Assembly (NCBI GenBank): GCA_902592545.1
Contig: CACJFA010000009.1
Location: forward strand, 1 to 38,222
Direction: 5' to 3'
From: an uncultured Pelagibacteraceae bacterium
GTDB taxonomy: Bacteria > Pseudomonadota > Alphaproteobacteria > Pelagibacterales > Pelagibacteraceae
DNA: 38,222 bases
Within the stretch, counting starts at the first letter, position 1. Each line of letters starts with the position of its first letter. This document shows positions 16,500 to 24,863 of the stretch, in pieces. Position numbers and translations under genes: made by a program. The notes under the pieces were generated by a model. It saw nothing but the letters and a program-made list of their open reading frames with translations, did not search any database and had not been told where the DNA came from.

Positions 16500-17525
16500 A
16501 TGTACAGTCAGAATTATTCTTTAAATTCTCAATTAAAAATATGGATGATCACTTTATTATTAATGATCGTGCTTATAATTTTAGTAGGGGGCCTAACCAG
16601 ATTAACTGACTCTGGTCTATCTATTACTACTTGGGAGCTTTTTGTTGGTACATTGCCTCCTTTAACAAGTGATAAATGGATAGAATATTTTGATCTTTAT
16701 AAAACAATACCTGAATTTAAAGAGCAAAATTTCAATATGACTTTAAATGAATTTAAAATAATTTTTTGGTGGGAATGGGCACATCGTCAATTGGGGAGAT
16801 TAATTGGTTTAACTGTTCTTTTGCCAATGATTTATTTTACAATTAAAAATGGTGTTTGGATTTTAAGAGAATATTCAATTATTTTTCTCTTGGTGTGTTT
16901 TCAAGGATTTATTGGATGGTACATGGTTTCAAGTGGTTTAGTTGATAGAGTTGATGTTAGTCATTATAGATTATCACTACATTTATTTATTGCTTTTATT
17001 ATTTTATCTTTAGTTTTCTGGAAGTTTTTAAAACTAACAAATATAAAAATTAATCAAACTAATATTAAATTAAACTTAATTAAAATCTTTCTTTTATTAT
17101 TATTTTTACAATTAATAATAGGAGCATTTGTCTCTGGTATGGATGCAGGAAAAATTTATAATACATGGCCTTTAATGGGTTCATCATACTTTCCTGATGA
17201 CAGTATGATCAGTGATTTTTTTAGTCTGACAGTATTTGATGATCAATCACTTGTTCAATTTATTCATAGGAATTTAGCTTATTTAATTGTCATAATATAT
17301 TTTTATATGCTTTATTTTGTTTTAAAAAATAGAAATATGAATTTGAGAATTCCAATTTTTATTATTGGAATTAGTTTATTTTTTCAAATTTTTTTAGGAG
17401 TTGTTACTATTTTATCTGGAGTAAAAATGCTCTATGCATCTCTACACCAGATAAATTCTATTTTAATAATACTTTCAACTTTATATTTTCTTTATATTGT
17501 AAAATATAAAAAAACTATTTATTAG
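16500..17525 (+). CDS. ctaA: Heme A synthase (COX15/CtaA family)
   Basis: This 341-residue protein has about eight membrane segments. Conserved pieces are LVGGLTRLTDSGLSITTWE, WEWAHRQLGRLIGL, VSHYRLSLHLFIAF, FVSGMDAGKIYNTWPLM and FIHRNLAYLIV; the histidines in these are heme ligands. It oxidises heme O to heme A for cytochrome c oxidase in the inner membrane. It is the COX15-type (type 2) enzyme typical of alphaproteobacteria and mitochondria. It stands alone, diverging from aroQ and converging on metY. Confidence 0.96.
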   Translation: MYSQNYSLNSQLKIWMITLLLMIVLIILVGGLTRLTDSGLSITTWELFVGTLPPLTSDKWIEYFDLYKTIPEFKEQNFNMTLNEFKIIFWWEWAHRQLGRLIGLTVLLPMIYFTIKNGVWILREYSIIFLLVCFQGFIGWYMVSSGLVDRVDVSHYRLSLHLFIAFIILSLVFWKFLKLTNIKINQTNIKLNLIKIFLLLLFLQLIIGAFVSGMDAGKIYNTWPLMGSSYFPDDSMISDFFSLTVFDDQSLVQFIHRNLAYLIVIIYFYMLYFVLKNRNMNLRIPIFIIGISLFFQIFLGVVTILSGVKMLYASLHQINSILIILSTLYFLYIVKYKKTIY

Positions 17526-17554
17526 TTTCTATTTGTAGACATTAAAACCTCAAA

Positions 17555-18883
17555 TCAGCTTACAGCTTTTAAATTACCCTTTGAGGATTTATTTAATGCT
17601 TGATCCAGATCCTCAATTATATCATCAATGTGTTCAATACCTATACAAAGTCTTACATAACTTTGTGTAACGCCTGATGCAGCTAGTTCTTTCTCATTTA
17701 ATTGACTATGAGTTGTACTTGCTGGGTGAATTGCTAAACTTCTAGCATCACCAATATTAGCAACATGATAGAACATCTTTAAAGACTCGATAAATTTTTT
17801 ACCAGCCTCAATTCCACCTTTAAGTTCGATACCAATCATTGGTCCATTCCCACCTTTAAGATATTTATTTGCTCTATCAGCAATAGGTTTATCGTGTTCA
17901 GTAGAATAAATAACTTTTGTAACTTCTTTATGCTTTTTTAGGAAATCAACTACATATTCAGCATTAGCGCAATGTTGTCTCATTCTTAAAGCAACTGTTT
18001 CAAGTCCTTGAATTATTGCAAAAGCATTATCTGGAGCTAGAGCTGATCCTAAGTCTCTCAATAAACAAACTCTTGCTCTAACAGCAAAGGGAACATTAGC
18101 ACCAGTTAATTCTGGTACAGCTTTTCCCCAAATAACACCACCATAACTTGCATCCGGTTCGTTAAATAATGGTTGTCTCTTTGGATCTGCGGTCCAATCA
18201 AAGTTACCACTATCAACGATACTACCCGCTACAGCTGTCCCATGACCACCTATATATTTTGTGAGTGAATGTATTACCACAGCAGCTCCATGTTCTATTG
18301 GTTTACAAATCACAGGTGATGCAGTGTTATCCATTATTAATGGTATATTATATTTCCTTCCAATATCAGAAACTTCCTTAATTGGAAAAACTCTTAAATA
18401 TGGATTGGGTAGAGTTTCACCATAAAAAGCTCTAGTTTTGTCATCTATTAACTTCTCAAAATTTTCAGGATTACTTGGGTCTGCATATCTTATTTCTATA
18501 CCAAGCTTACTAAGTGTATGTGTGAATAAAGATACCGTTCCACCATAAAGGTCGGTTGAACTAACTATATTGTCTCCTGCTTGAGCAACATTAAGTATAG
18601 CAAACGTTGATGCAGTTTGCCCTGATGATACAGTTAAACACGCCAATCCTCCCTCAAGTGCAGCTACTCTTTTTTCCAATACATCATTGGTTGGGTTCAT
18701 TATACGAGTATAGATGTTACCAAATTCTTTAAGAGCAAAAAGGTTAGCAGCGTGCTCTGTGTTGTTAAATTGGTATGATGTCGTTCTATAAATTGGAACA
18801 GCTACAGCGTTTGTAGCTGGATCACTCCTATAGTCACCACCATGTATAGCTATGGTTTCAGGGTTATTTCTTTTTTTAGTCAT
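17555..18883 (-). CDS. metY: O-acetylhomoserine sulfhydrylase (aminocarboxypropyltransferase)
   Basis: This 442-residue PLP enzyme is of the Cys/Met metabolism class. It begins with PETIAIHGGDYRSDPATNAVAVPIY-type sequence and has NIYTRIMNPTNDVLEKRVAALEGG, PLIMDNTASPVICKPIEHG, the PLP lysine (Lys209) in VIHSLTKYIGGHGTAV, and HPASTTHSQL. It makes homocysteine from O-acetylhomoserine and sulfide. Its leader carries two SAM-binding aptamer candidates in series, and the proximal one includes the ribosome binding site AAGGAG. Methionine/SAM surplus should therefore turn expression off. No metX or metZ is adjacent. Confidence 0.96.
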   Translation of the reverse strand: MTKKRNNPETIAIHGGDYRSDPATNAVAVPIYRTTSYQFNNTEHAANLFALKEFGNIYTRIMNPTNDVLEKRVAALEGGLACLTVSSGQTASTFAILNVAQAGDNIVSSTDLYGGTVSLFTHTLSKLGIEIRYADPSNPENFEKLIDDKTRAFYGETLPNPYLRVFPIKEVSDIGRKYNIPLIMDNTASPVICKPIEHGAAVVIHSLTKYIGGHGTAVAGSIVDSGNFDWTADPKRQPLFNEPDASYGGVIWGKAVPELTGANVPFAVRARVCLLRDLGSALAPDNAFAIIQGLETVALRMRQHCANAEYVVDFLKKHKEVTKVIYSTEHDKPIADRANKYLKGGNGPMIGIELKGGIEAGKKFIESLKMFYHVANIGDARSLAIHPASTTHSQLNEKELAASGVTQSYVRLCIGIEHIDDIIEDLDQALNKSSKGNLKAVS

Positions 18884-18887
18884 TTTA

Positions 18888-18943
18888 CTCCTTTTTTAGT
18901 GCTTCAACATTATGTTAGGCGCACAATACAGTTCAAATGCCTA
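18888..18943 (-). ncRNA. SAM-V-like riboswitch aptamer overlapping the metY ribosome binding site
   Basis: Reading the minus strand, UAGGC (18943-18939) pairs with GCCUA (18920-18916), closing an 18-base loop that contains AUUUGAAC and GUAUUGU. A small AACA/UGUU hairpin follows, then ACUAAAAAAGGAG at 18900-18888. The A-rich stretch plus AAGGAG would form the pseudoknot and at the same time hide the Shine-Dalgarno, which lies 4 bases before the metY ATG. SAM-V is known from SAR11 methionine genes and controls translation this way. Pattern match by eye. Confidence 0.82.
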
Positions 18944-18968
18944 CCGATTTTATTAATTTTATGAAATT

Positions 18969-19013
18969 TCCTTTTTAGCAGTTATAAGCCCGCAATAGGA
19001 TCAAATCGGCAAG
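18969..19013 (-). ncRNA. SAM-II-like riboswitch aptamer upstream of the SAM-V element
   Basis: On the minus strand, GCC (19010-19008) and GGC (18990-18988) close a 17-base loop, GAUUUGAUCCUAUUGCG. This matches the length and the GAUUU and UAUUGC ends of the known SAM-II loop, and GCUAAAAAGG at 18979-18970 matches its 3' pseudoknot strand. The P1 stem is only 3 Watson-Crick pairs, shorter than usual, which is the main doubt. Lying 26 bases upstream of the SAM-V element, it forms a tandem SAM-II/SAM-V leader, an arrangement reported for another SAR11 methionine gene (bhmT). Confidence 0.72.
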
Positions 19014-19058
19014 TAATTACTAACATATAAGCTACATAATTCAAGCTAAATATAAAAA

Positions 19059-19086
19059 TTGACTTTGTAATTATTAATAGTATTAA
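19059..19086 (+). promoter_or_regulatory. Candidate promoter of rplM-rpsI
   Basis: TTGACT at 19059-19064 and TATTAA at 19081-19086 are 16 bases apart. A start about 7 bases after the -10 (near 19093) would leave only about four bases before the rplM ATG. No Shine-Dalgarno is visible in that space, so the message may be leaderless or nearly so. Confidence 0.45.
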
Positions 19087-19096
19087 TCCTCGCACA

Positions 19097-19555
19097 ATGA
19101 CAAAATTTACTAAAAAAGACCAAGTAACTTCATCTTGGTATGAAATAGACGCGAAGAATGCAGTAGTTGGAAGATTAGCAACTGTAGTATCTAATATTAT
19201 TAGAGGAAAAAATAAAACAACATATACACCTCATATGGATGACGGTGATTTTGTTGTTGTTAAAAATATTGAACAAGCAAAATTTACTGGAAAAAAATTT
19301 CAAGATAAAAAATATTACAGACACACTGGTCATCCAGGTGGAATTAAAGTTACAACACCTGAGAAACTTCATGAAAAAAAACCTGGAGAAACTTTAAAAA
19401 TGGCTGTTAAAAGAATGTTACCAGGTGGAGTACTGGGCAGAAAACAATTAACAAAATTAAAAATATATGCAGGTAGTGAGCATCCACATTCTGCACAAAA
19501 TCCGACTGTAATAGAGTTAGATAAATTAAATAGTAAAAATTTAGCTAGAAACTAA
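19097..19555 (+). CDS. rplM: 50S ribosomal protein L13
   Basis: This 152-residue protein has SSWYEIDAKNAVVGRLATVVSNIIRGKNK, YTPHMDDGDFVVVKN, KYYRHTGHPGG and the L13 signature MAVKRMLPGGVLGRKQL. It is an early-assembling protein of the large ribosomal subunit. It pairs with rpsI one base downstream, the universal rplM-rpsI operon. The region upstream holds a good promoter but no ribosome binding site. Confidence 0.98.
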   Translation: MTKFTKKDQVTSSWYEIDAKNAVVGRLATVVSNIIRGKNKTTYTPHMDDGDFVVVKNIEQAKFTGKKFQDKKYYRHTGHPGGIKVTTPEKLHEKKPGETLKMAVKRMLPGGVLGRKQLTKLKIYAGSEHPHSAQNPTVIELDKLNSKNLARN

Positions 19556-19556
19556 G

Positions 19557-19994
19557 ATGGAAAATACTCAATCAGCACCAAAATCTCCAAAATTAAAATT
19601 AGATTTTAAAGATAGTAAATACGCTACTGGCAGAAGAAAAACATCAATTGCAAAAGTTTGGTTAAAAAAAGGTTCTGGTAAAATTTACGTAAATGGTAAA
19701 TTATTTAGTGATTATTTTGCTGACGAAACTCATAAAATGCAAATTACAAGACCTTTTGAAATTATTAATCAGGCCACTGATTACGATGTAAGATGCAGTG
19801 TAAAAGGAGGAGGACCTACTGGCCAAGCAGGGGCTATGGTTCATGGAATCTCAAAAGCTTTAGTATTATTTGATGAAAATCTAAAAGCCACATTAAAAAC
19901 AGAGAAACTTACTACCAGAGACTCAAGAGCAGTTGAAAGAAAAAAACCTGGTAGAAGAAAAGCTAGAAGAAGCTTCCAATTCTCTAAAAGATAA
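19557..19994 (+). CDS. rpsI: 30S ribosomal protein S9
   Basis: This 145-residue protein has YATGRRKTSIAKVWLKKGSGKIYVNG, the S9 signature GGGPTGQAGAMVHGISKAL, and the tail KKPGRRKARRSFQFSKR that reaches the ribosomal P site. About 15 extra residues precede the conserved start, as in other alphaproteobacteria. It is co-transcribed with rplM. No intrinsic terminator is visible in the 33 bases before argC, so read-through is possible. Confidence 0.98.
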   Translation: MENTQSAPKSPKLKLDFKDSKYATGRRKTSIAKVWLKKGSGKIYVNGKLFSDYFADETHKMQITRPFEIINQATDYDVRCSVKGGGPTGQAGAMVHGISKALVLFDENLKATLKTEKLTTRDSRAVERKKPGRRKARRSFQFSKR

Positions 19995-20027
19995 TTTTTT
20001 TTTAAATTTTAACTGTTATAATAAAAA

Positions 20028-21050
20028 ATGCCTAAGCTTAATGCATTAGTTGCTGGATCAACTGGATATATTGGTGTTCAATTAATTAAATTATTAGTTA
20101 AACACAAATATATTAATATCAAATATCTTTGTGGAAATTCCTCTGTTGGTAAAAATGTTAAATCTTATGATAAATCTTTATCTAAATACAAATTACCAAA
20201 AATTTTGAAATTTAATAAAAAATTATTAAAAGATGTTCAGGTTATTTTTACAGCACTTCCAAATGGGGAAGCTCAGGATATATCTAAACATTTAAGTAAA
20301 AATCATACGCTGATCGATCTTGCTGCAGATTTTAGATTAGCTAAAGCTTCTGATTATTTAAAATGGTACAAACAAAAACATCGTGCAACTAATATGATAA
20401 AGAGAAGTATCTATTTACTTCCTGAAATAAACAGAAAAGAGATAAAAAAATATAACATTATTTCATGTCCTGGTTGTTACCCAACTTCTATTCTGTTGCC
20501 TTTGATACCTTTGCTAAAGAAAAATTTAATTAAATTTAATAGCATCATAATAGATTCAAAATCTGGGTACTCAGGTGCCGGTAGAGGGGTTCATAAAAAA
20601 TATAAAGATAAAAATCTATACGATTCTTTAAGCGCATATGGAGTTGGTTTCCATCGCCATAATTCAGAAATAGATCAAATGTTAAGAAAATTTACTAAGA
20701 AAAAATTTCAGTTTAGTTTTACTCCTCATTTATCACCTATGTTCAGAGGCATTCTAAGCACTATATATGTTGATTTAGAAAATAATATTTCACAAACAAA
20801 TGTATTAAAAACATTAATTGGTTTTTATAAAAATGAAAGTTTTATAAAAATATTAAAGTCTGGCACATTGTTAAGCACTAATGACGTAATAAATACTAAC
20901 AATTGCTATATTTCAGTTTGTAAATCTAAATATAGTAATAAAATAATCATTCTATCCGCTATTGATAATTTGATTAAGGGCGGGGCAGGTCAAGCTGTAC
21001 AAAATTTAAATAATAAATTTAATTTTCCTGAAAAGACTGGATTAAAATGA
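20028..21050 (+). CDS. argC: N-acetyl-gamma-glutamyl-phosphate reductase
   Basis: This 340-residue protein starts with the Rossmann motif ALVAGSTGYIGVQLIKLL and has the catalytic Cys150 in IISCPGCYPTSILLPL. SGYSGAGRG and the His region GFHRHNSEI follow, and the C-terminus has LIKGGAGQAVQNLN. It reduces acetylglutamyl phosphate to the semialdehyde in arginine synthesis. It is the long form of ArgC. The end overlaps the small lipoprotein gene by 4 bases (ATGA), so argC, the lipoprotein and hom appear to form one transcript. Confidence 0.96.
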   Translation: MPKLNALVAGSTGYIGVQLIKLLVKHKYINIKYLCGNSSVGKNVKSYDKSLSKYKLPKILKFNKKLLKDVQVIFTALPNGEAQDISKHLSKNHTLIDLAADFRLAKASDYLKWYKQKHRATNMIKRSIYLLPEINRKEIKKYNIISCPGCYPTSILLPLIPLLKKNLIKFNSIIIDSKSGYSGAGRGVHKKYKDKNLYDSLSAYGVGFHRHNSEIDQMLRKFTKKKFQFSFTPHLSPMFRGILSTIYVDLENNISQTNVLKTLIGFYKNESFIKILKSGTLLSTNDVINTNNCYISVCKSKYSNKIIILSAIDNLIKGGAGQAVQNLNNKFNFPEKTGLK

Positions 21051-21274
21051 GAAAATTTATAATAATTTTTTTTTCATTAATATTAGCCAATTGTTCCTTA
21101 AACAAAGATTCCCAATATTGGACAGAAAATTCTATTGAAAATAAAAATAATCAAAAAAAATTTAATCAAATATTAAAAAAGGCTGACGATATAACGTCAA
21201 TGACATTAGAGGAGTATAAGATTTATATAGATGACTATACAAAAAAAAGTAAATATCCAGATATAAGTAAATGA
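21047..21274 (+). CDS. Small predicted lipoprotein, unknown function
   Basis: This 75-residue protein has a signal peptide (about 1-15) ending in the lipobox ILANC, so the mature form should be lipid-anchored and begin at Cys16. The rest is short, polar and Lys/Asn/Asp rich (about 60 residues) with no motif I recognise. 4-base overlaps with argC upstream and hom downstream suggest it is really translated. No function is assigned; the link to amino acid genes may only be positional. Confidence 0.7.
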   Translation: MRKFIIIFFSLILANCSLNKDSQYWTENSIENKNNQKKFNQILKKADDITSMTLEEYKIYIDDYTKKSKYPDISK

Positions 21275-22563
21275 GTAAATTAATTAATATTGCAGTAGTA
21301 GGACTTGGTCAGGTTGGCAATTACTTGCTAAACGAACTAAATACAAAAAAGAAAGATATTGAACTTAAAACAGGTAAGAAAATAAATGTAGTGGCTGTAT
21401 CTGCAAGAAGTATTAATAAAAAAAGAAAATTTAAAGTTAATAAAAAAATATTTTACAAAAATCCTTTAGAAATTTTTAAAAAAAAAAACATTGATATATT
21501 GTTTGAAGCTATAGGTTTATCAGATGGAATTTCTAAAAAAGTTGTAGAAACTGCTTTAAAAAGTAAAATCCATGTTATTACACCTAATAAAGCATTAATA
21601 TCGAAACACGGTAATGAGTTAGCAAAACTTGCGGAAAAAAATAAAGTTAATTTGGAATTTGAAGCATCAGTTGCTGGAGGAATCCCGATATTAAGATCTA
21701 TTAAAGAAGGATTAGCAACAAATAAAATATCAAAGGTTTATGGAATTCTGAACGGTACATCAAATTATATTTTATCTGAAATGGAAAATTCAAATGAAAA
21801 TTTTGCTGACGTTTTAAAAAAAGCACAGATACTTGGTTATGCTGAACCTGGTAATCCCAAATTAGACTTAAATGGTTTTGATGCATTTGCAAAAGTAAGA
21901 ATTTTGTCTGCTTTAGCCTTTAACAGTAAAATTTCAAAACATAAATGTTTAATGGAAGGAATAGAAAAAATTGAATTAAAAGATATTAAAATTGCAAATC
22001 AATTGGATTTAAGAATAAAGCTACTGGGAATTTCTGAGTTAAAGAATAATCATCTTTTTGAAACCGTTCATCCATGTTTGGTTAGTAAAAAATCTTATAT
22101 TGGCAATGTTAACGGTGTAATGAATGCAGTAATTCTGCAAGGTAAACCTGTTGGAGAAAGTGTGTTGCAAGGGGAGGGAGCTGGACCAGGTCCTACTTCT
22201 TCATCATTACTTTCTGATTTATTATCAATTTTGCGTGGAAATATAAAAAAACCTTTTGGTGTTAGTGTTTCTAAGCTTAAATCTTTAAAGCCATATAATG
22301 TAAACAATTATATAAATTCATTATATTTAAGATTTGAAGTAAAAGATAAGCCTGGTGTATTATCCGAAATAACTAATCGTTTAGCTAAATACAAAATTTC
22401 AGTTAAAAGGCTAATCCAGACACCTGATAAGAAAAACAATAAAGCAACAATAGTTATTATAACTCATAAAACAACTGAAAATAATATTCATAATTGCTTG
22501 TCTATTTTTAAAAAAAATAAAAATATTTTAAAAACACCAACATTAATTAGATTGCTTGGTTAA
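21271..22563 (+). CDS. hom: Homoserine dehydrogenase
   Basis: This 430-residue protein has an NAD(P)-binding domain (VVGLGQVGNYLL), the substrate region VAGGIPILRSIKEGL with YGILNGTSNYILSEM, and the catalytic lysine region LDLNGFDAFAKVRIL. A C-terminal ACT domain (about 350-425, from SLYLRFEVKDKPGVLSEITNRL) suggests feedback control by an amino acid. It reduces aspartate semialdehyde to homoserine, feeding threonine and, via O-acetylhomoserine, metY. Downstream, where many alphaproteobacteria have glpX, there is instead an AEC transporter; glpX lies 6.2 kb away on the other strand. Confidence 0.95.
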   Translation: MSKLINIAVVGLGQVGNYLLNELNTKKKDIELKTGKKINVVAVSARSINKKRKFKVNKKIFYKNPLEIFKKKNIDILFEAIGLSDGISKKVVETALKSKIHVITPNKALISKHGNELAKLAEKNKVNLEFEASVAGGIPILRSIKEGLATNKISKVYGILNGTSNYILSEMENSNENFADVLKKAQILGYAEPGNPKLDLNGFDAFAKVRILSALAFNSKISKHKCLMEGIEKIELKDIKIANQLDLRIKLLGISELKNNHLFETVHPCLVSKKSYIGNVNGVMNAVILQGKPVGESVLQGEGAGPGPTSSSLLSDLLSILRGNIKKPFGVSVSKLKSLKPYNVNNYINSLYLRFEVKDKPGVLSEITNRLAKYKISVKRLIQTPDKKNNKATIVIITHKTTENNIHNCLSIFKKNKNILKTPTLIRLLG

Positions 22564-23462
22564 TGGAAATTTATTTAAAACTTTTTGAAGTTTTATTTCC
22601 AGTATTCCTAATAGTAGGTCTTGGATATCATTTGGGTAAAAAAAATCCTGATTTTGATACATCATTTATAACTACATACGCTGGTAATTTTGGAACTCCA
22701 GCTCTCGTTATTTTTGCTATTACAGCAGGTGGAGTAACTTTTGAGTTATTTAGTGAATATTTTGGTTACGCTATTATCTTGTTAACATTATTTGGGATTG
22801 TAGGTTTAATTTTTCTCGTTCTTATGAAGAAAGATTATATTCGTGAATTACCAACTTTTATTTTACCAAATACTGGAAATATGGGTATTCCGATTTGTTT
22901 ATTTGCTTATGGTGAATTAGGAATGGGTATAGCAGCTGCAATTTCATCTTTAATTGTTTTACTCCACTTTACTTTAAATATTTTTTTAGCAAAACGAGCC
23001 TTTGATTTTAAAACAATATTAAAAAGTCCATCATTTTATGCAATTTTAATCACAGTACTCTTTTTATATTTTGAAATTCCATTTCCTCAATTTGTATTAA
23101 ATACTGTAATGCTTTTAGCTTATGGAATGATTGTAATGATTCTTATGTCTCTAGGTGTTGCTCTTACACAAATGAAAGTATTTTCTTTTAAAGATGCAAT
23201 AATAACTTCTTTTGGAAGAGTAATATTAGGTCCTCTTATAGGATTTGCTGTTATAAAATTTTTTAATTTATCTGGTATACCAGCCGGTGTTCTATTAATT
23301 CAGTCTTGTATGCCTAGTGCAATTTTGTGTTACTTGATCGCGCACATGTATTCTCCTAAAGAAATTGTAGATAATATATCTAGCACAATTGTAGTATCTA
23401 CAATCATGTCCTTATTCACTATTCCGATCACATTATTCTTTGCTTTAAAATACTTCTATTAA
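22563..23462 (+). CDS. AEC-family (auxin efflux carrier) transporter
   Basis: This 299-residue protein has about ten hydrophobic segments and the AEC-family look: FLIVGLGYHLGKKNPD near the start, FGTPALVIFAI, FILPNTGNMGIPI (the N-G-N-G-P type repeat that marks the family) and, in the second half, the crossover LIQSCMPSAILCYLIAHMYS. AEC proteins export or exchange small organic anions; the substrate is unknown. Its ATG overlaps the hom stop by one base, so it seems co-transcribed with hom. SD-type binding sites are not apparent. Confidence 0.82.
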   Translation: MEIYLKLFEVLFPVFLIVGLGYHLGKKNPDFDTSFITTYAGNFGTPALVIFAITAGGVTFELFSEYFGYAIILLTLFGIVGLIFLVLMKKDYIRELPTFILPNTGNMGIPICLFAYGELGMGIAAAISSLIVLLHFTLNIFLAKRAFDFKTILKSPSFYAILITVLFLYFEIPFPQFVLNTVMLLAYGMIVMILMSLGVALTQMKVFSFKDAIITSFGRVILGPLIGFAVIKFFNLSGIPAGVLLIQSCMPSAILCYLIAHMYSPKEIVDNISSTIVVSTIMSLFTIPITLFFALKYFY

Positions 23463-23478
23463 GAGATATCCTTCTTTT

Positions 23479-24330
23479 ATGAAGGCTATAATTTTAAATG
23501 CATCTGCTTGGATGATTGTTCCTGTAATGGATGCTTTTGCTAAGTATTTAAGCTCATCTATGGATGTTTTGCAGATAACGTGGGCAAGATATTTTTTTAC
23601 TGTAGTCTTTACATTATCACTAATGCTTATCTTTTATAGGCATTCATTGGTTTGGACGAAAAAACCAGCCCTTCAATTAATTAGAGGATTAATTTTTGTT
23701 TTTTCAACTTATTTGTTCTTTTATGCAATATCGGAAATTTCACTTCCTAAAGCCTTAACCTTAGCTTTTGTTGCTCCAATTTGTGTTACAGCCTTATCTC
23801 CATTTTTTTTAAATGAGAAAGTAGGGGTGAAGAGGTGGACTGCTGTATCATTAGGTTTTATTGGAACTTTAATTGTAATTAGACCTGGTTTTATTGAGCT
23901 TAACTTGGCTACTATGGCTGCTTTAGGTAATGGAATTTGCTATGGATTTTATCTTATTATAACTAGGAAGCTCAGCACCTCTGACAATCCTCTTTTAACT
24001 CTTTTACTATCTGGTTTGATAGGAACTATCATAATTAGCCTATTTATGCCCTCAGTTTGGGTTAATCCTACGTCAAATCAGTGGATTTTGATGGCTTTAA
24101 TCGGCTTAATAGCCTCTGTAGCGCACCTTTTCCTCATATTATCACTTAAATACGCAGATGCCTCTAAACTAGCTCCTTTGGGCTACACAGAGATCATTAC
24201 AAATATACTGATTAGTTACTATTTCTTTCATGAGTTACCTGACAATTGGACTTATTTAGGTTTGTTTATTATTGTTCTTAGCGGTTTATATATTTCTAGA
24301 AGAGAATATTTGCTTACTCGTTCTAACTAA
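23479..24330 (+). CDS. DMT-superfamily (EamA) permease
   Basis: This 283-residue protein has ten predicted membrane segments in two EamA repeats. The first includes WARYFFTVVF and ALTLAFVAPICVTALSPFFLNEKVGVKRWTAVSLGFIGTLIVI, a textbook EamA end. The second ends with ASKLAPLGYTEIITNIL and LFIIVLSGLYISRRE. Members export amino acids, nucleosides or other metabolites; the substrate cannot be read from sequence. It follows the AEC gene by 16 bases and is the last plus-strand gene before a long gene-free stretch. Confidence 0.88.
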   Translation: MKAIILNASAWMIVPVMDAFAKYLSSSMDVLQITWARYFFTVVFTLSLMLIFYRHSLVWTKKPALQLIRGLIFVFSTYLFFYAISEISLPKALTLAFVAPICVTALSPFFLNEKVGVKRWTAVSLGFIGTLIVIRPGFIELNLATMAALGNGICYGFYLIITRKLSTSDNPLLTLLLSGLIGTIIISLFMPSVWVNPTSNQWILMALIGLIASVAHLFLILSLKYADASKLAPLGYTEIITNILISYYFFHELPDNWTYLGLFIIVLSGLYISRREYLLTRSN

Positions 24331-24863
24331 TAGTAAATAAATATTTACTAATATATAATTTATTACATTAATATAAGCATATAAAGCATTGTAATTATTA
24401 TATAAATTATAAATATTAATAAAGATGAATTAAAATAAATCATTCAGTTTATGAAAGAAAATTACAATTAATAGATACTGTTTTAAATAAATAAAGGCAA
24501 AAATGGCAAGATTTTTAGAAAATAAAGTACTATGCCTAAAAGTGTTTAATACCAATGATTTTTTAGGTTAATTATACACAAAATGCAAAATTCTTATAAA
24601 CTAAGTGGGCAGGGGGAACAAAAATTCATAAAAAATTATTTGAAATTACACGTTAAAATAAGCCTTGTAATCATTGAAAAGTAGAGCAATGCAGTAATAG
24701 AATATGTGTTTTAAAGGGCCATAGAGGTGCTTTATTTTGTTATATCTCGATATATAGTACAACTGAAGGATGAATAACACTATTCATACTAAAATACACT
24801 TAAATATTGAAAAAACATTGATTTTACTAGTGTTTTTGACCATAAAATATGCCAAAAAATCTA
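24331..24863. other. Gene-free stretch of 533 bases
   Basis: No convincing gene is seen on either strand; the longest frames I found with an ATG are 22 and 33 codons. It starts with a 9-bp inverted repeat (24331-24350) right after the permease stop, and holds a 7-bp stem with an ACAC loop at 24770-24787. GTGGGCAGGGGGAAC at about 24605-24619 stands out as GC-rich in a very AT-rich setting. I do not recognise tmRNA, RNase P RNA, SRP RNA or 6S RNA signatures. It marks the left edge of the accessory block. Confidence 0.6.
24811..24837 (-). terminator. Weak terminator-like hairpin downstream of the alkyltransferase gene
   Basis: On the minus strand AAAAACA and TGTTTTT form a 7-bp stem around a 13-base loop and the 3' arm ends in a T-run. 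It lies 26 bases after the alkyltransferase stop. The stem has only one G-C pair, so it would be a poor terminator; it could also be chance. Confidence 0.3.

Noticed and set aside
20017..20022. Perfect TATAAT before argC
   Set aside because: It is only 5 bases from the ATG and has no -35 at the right distance, so it is probably AT-rich chance.
24503..24571. 22-codon frame with AAAGG upstream
   Set aside because: Too short, no family, and such frames are expected by chance in a 533-base stretch.
24583..24684. 33-codon frame MQNSYKLSGQGEQKF...
   Set aside because: No ribosome binding site and no recognised homology; kept only as a point to check in the gene-free stretch.
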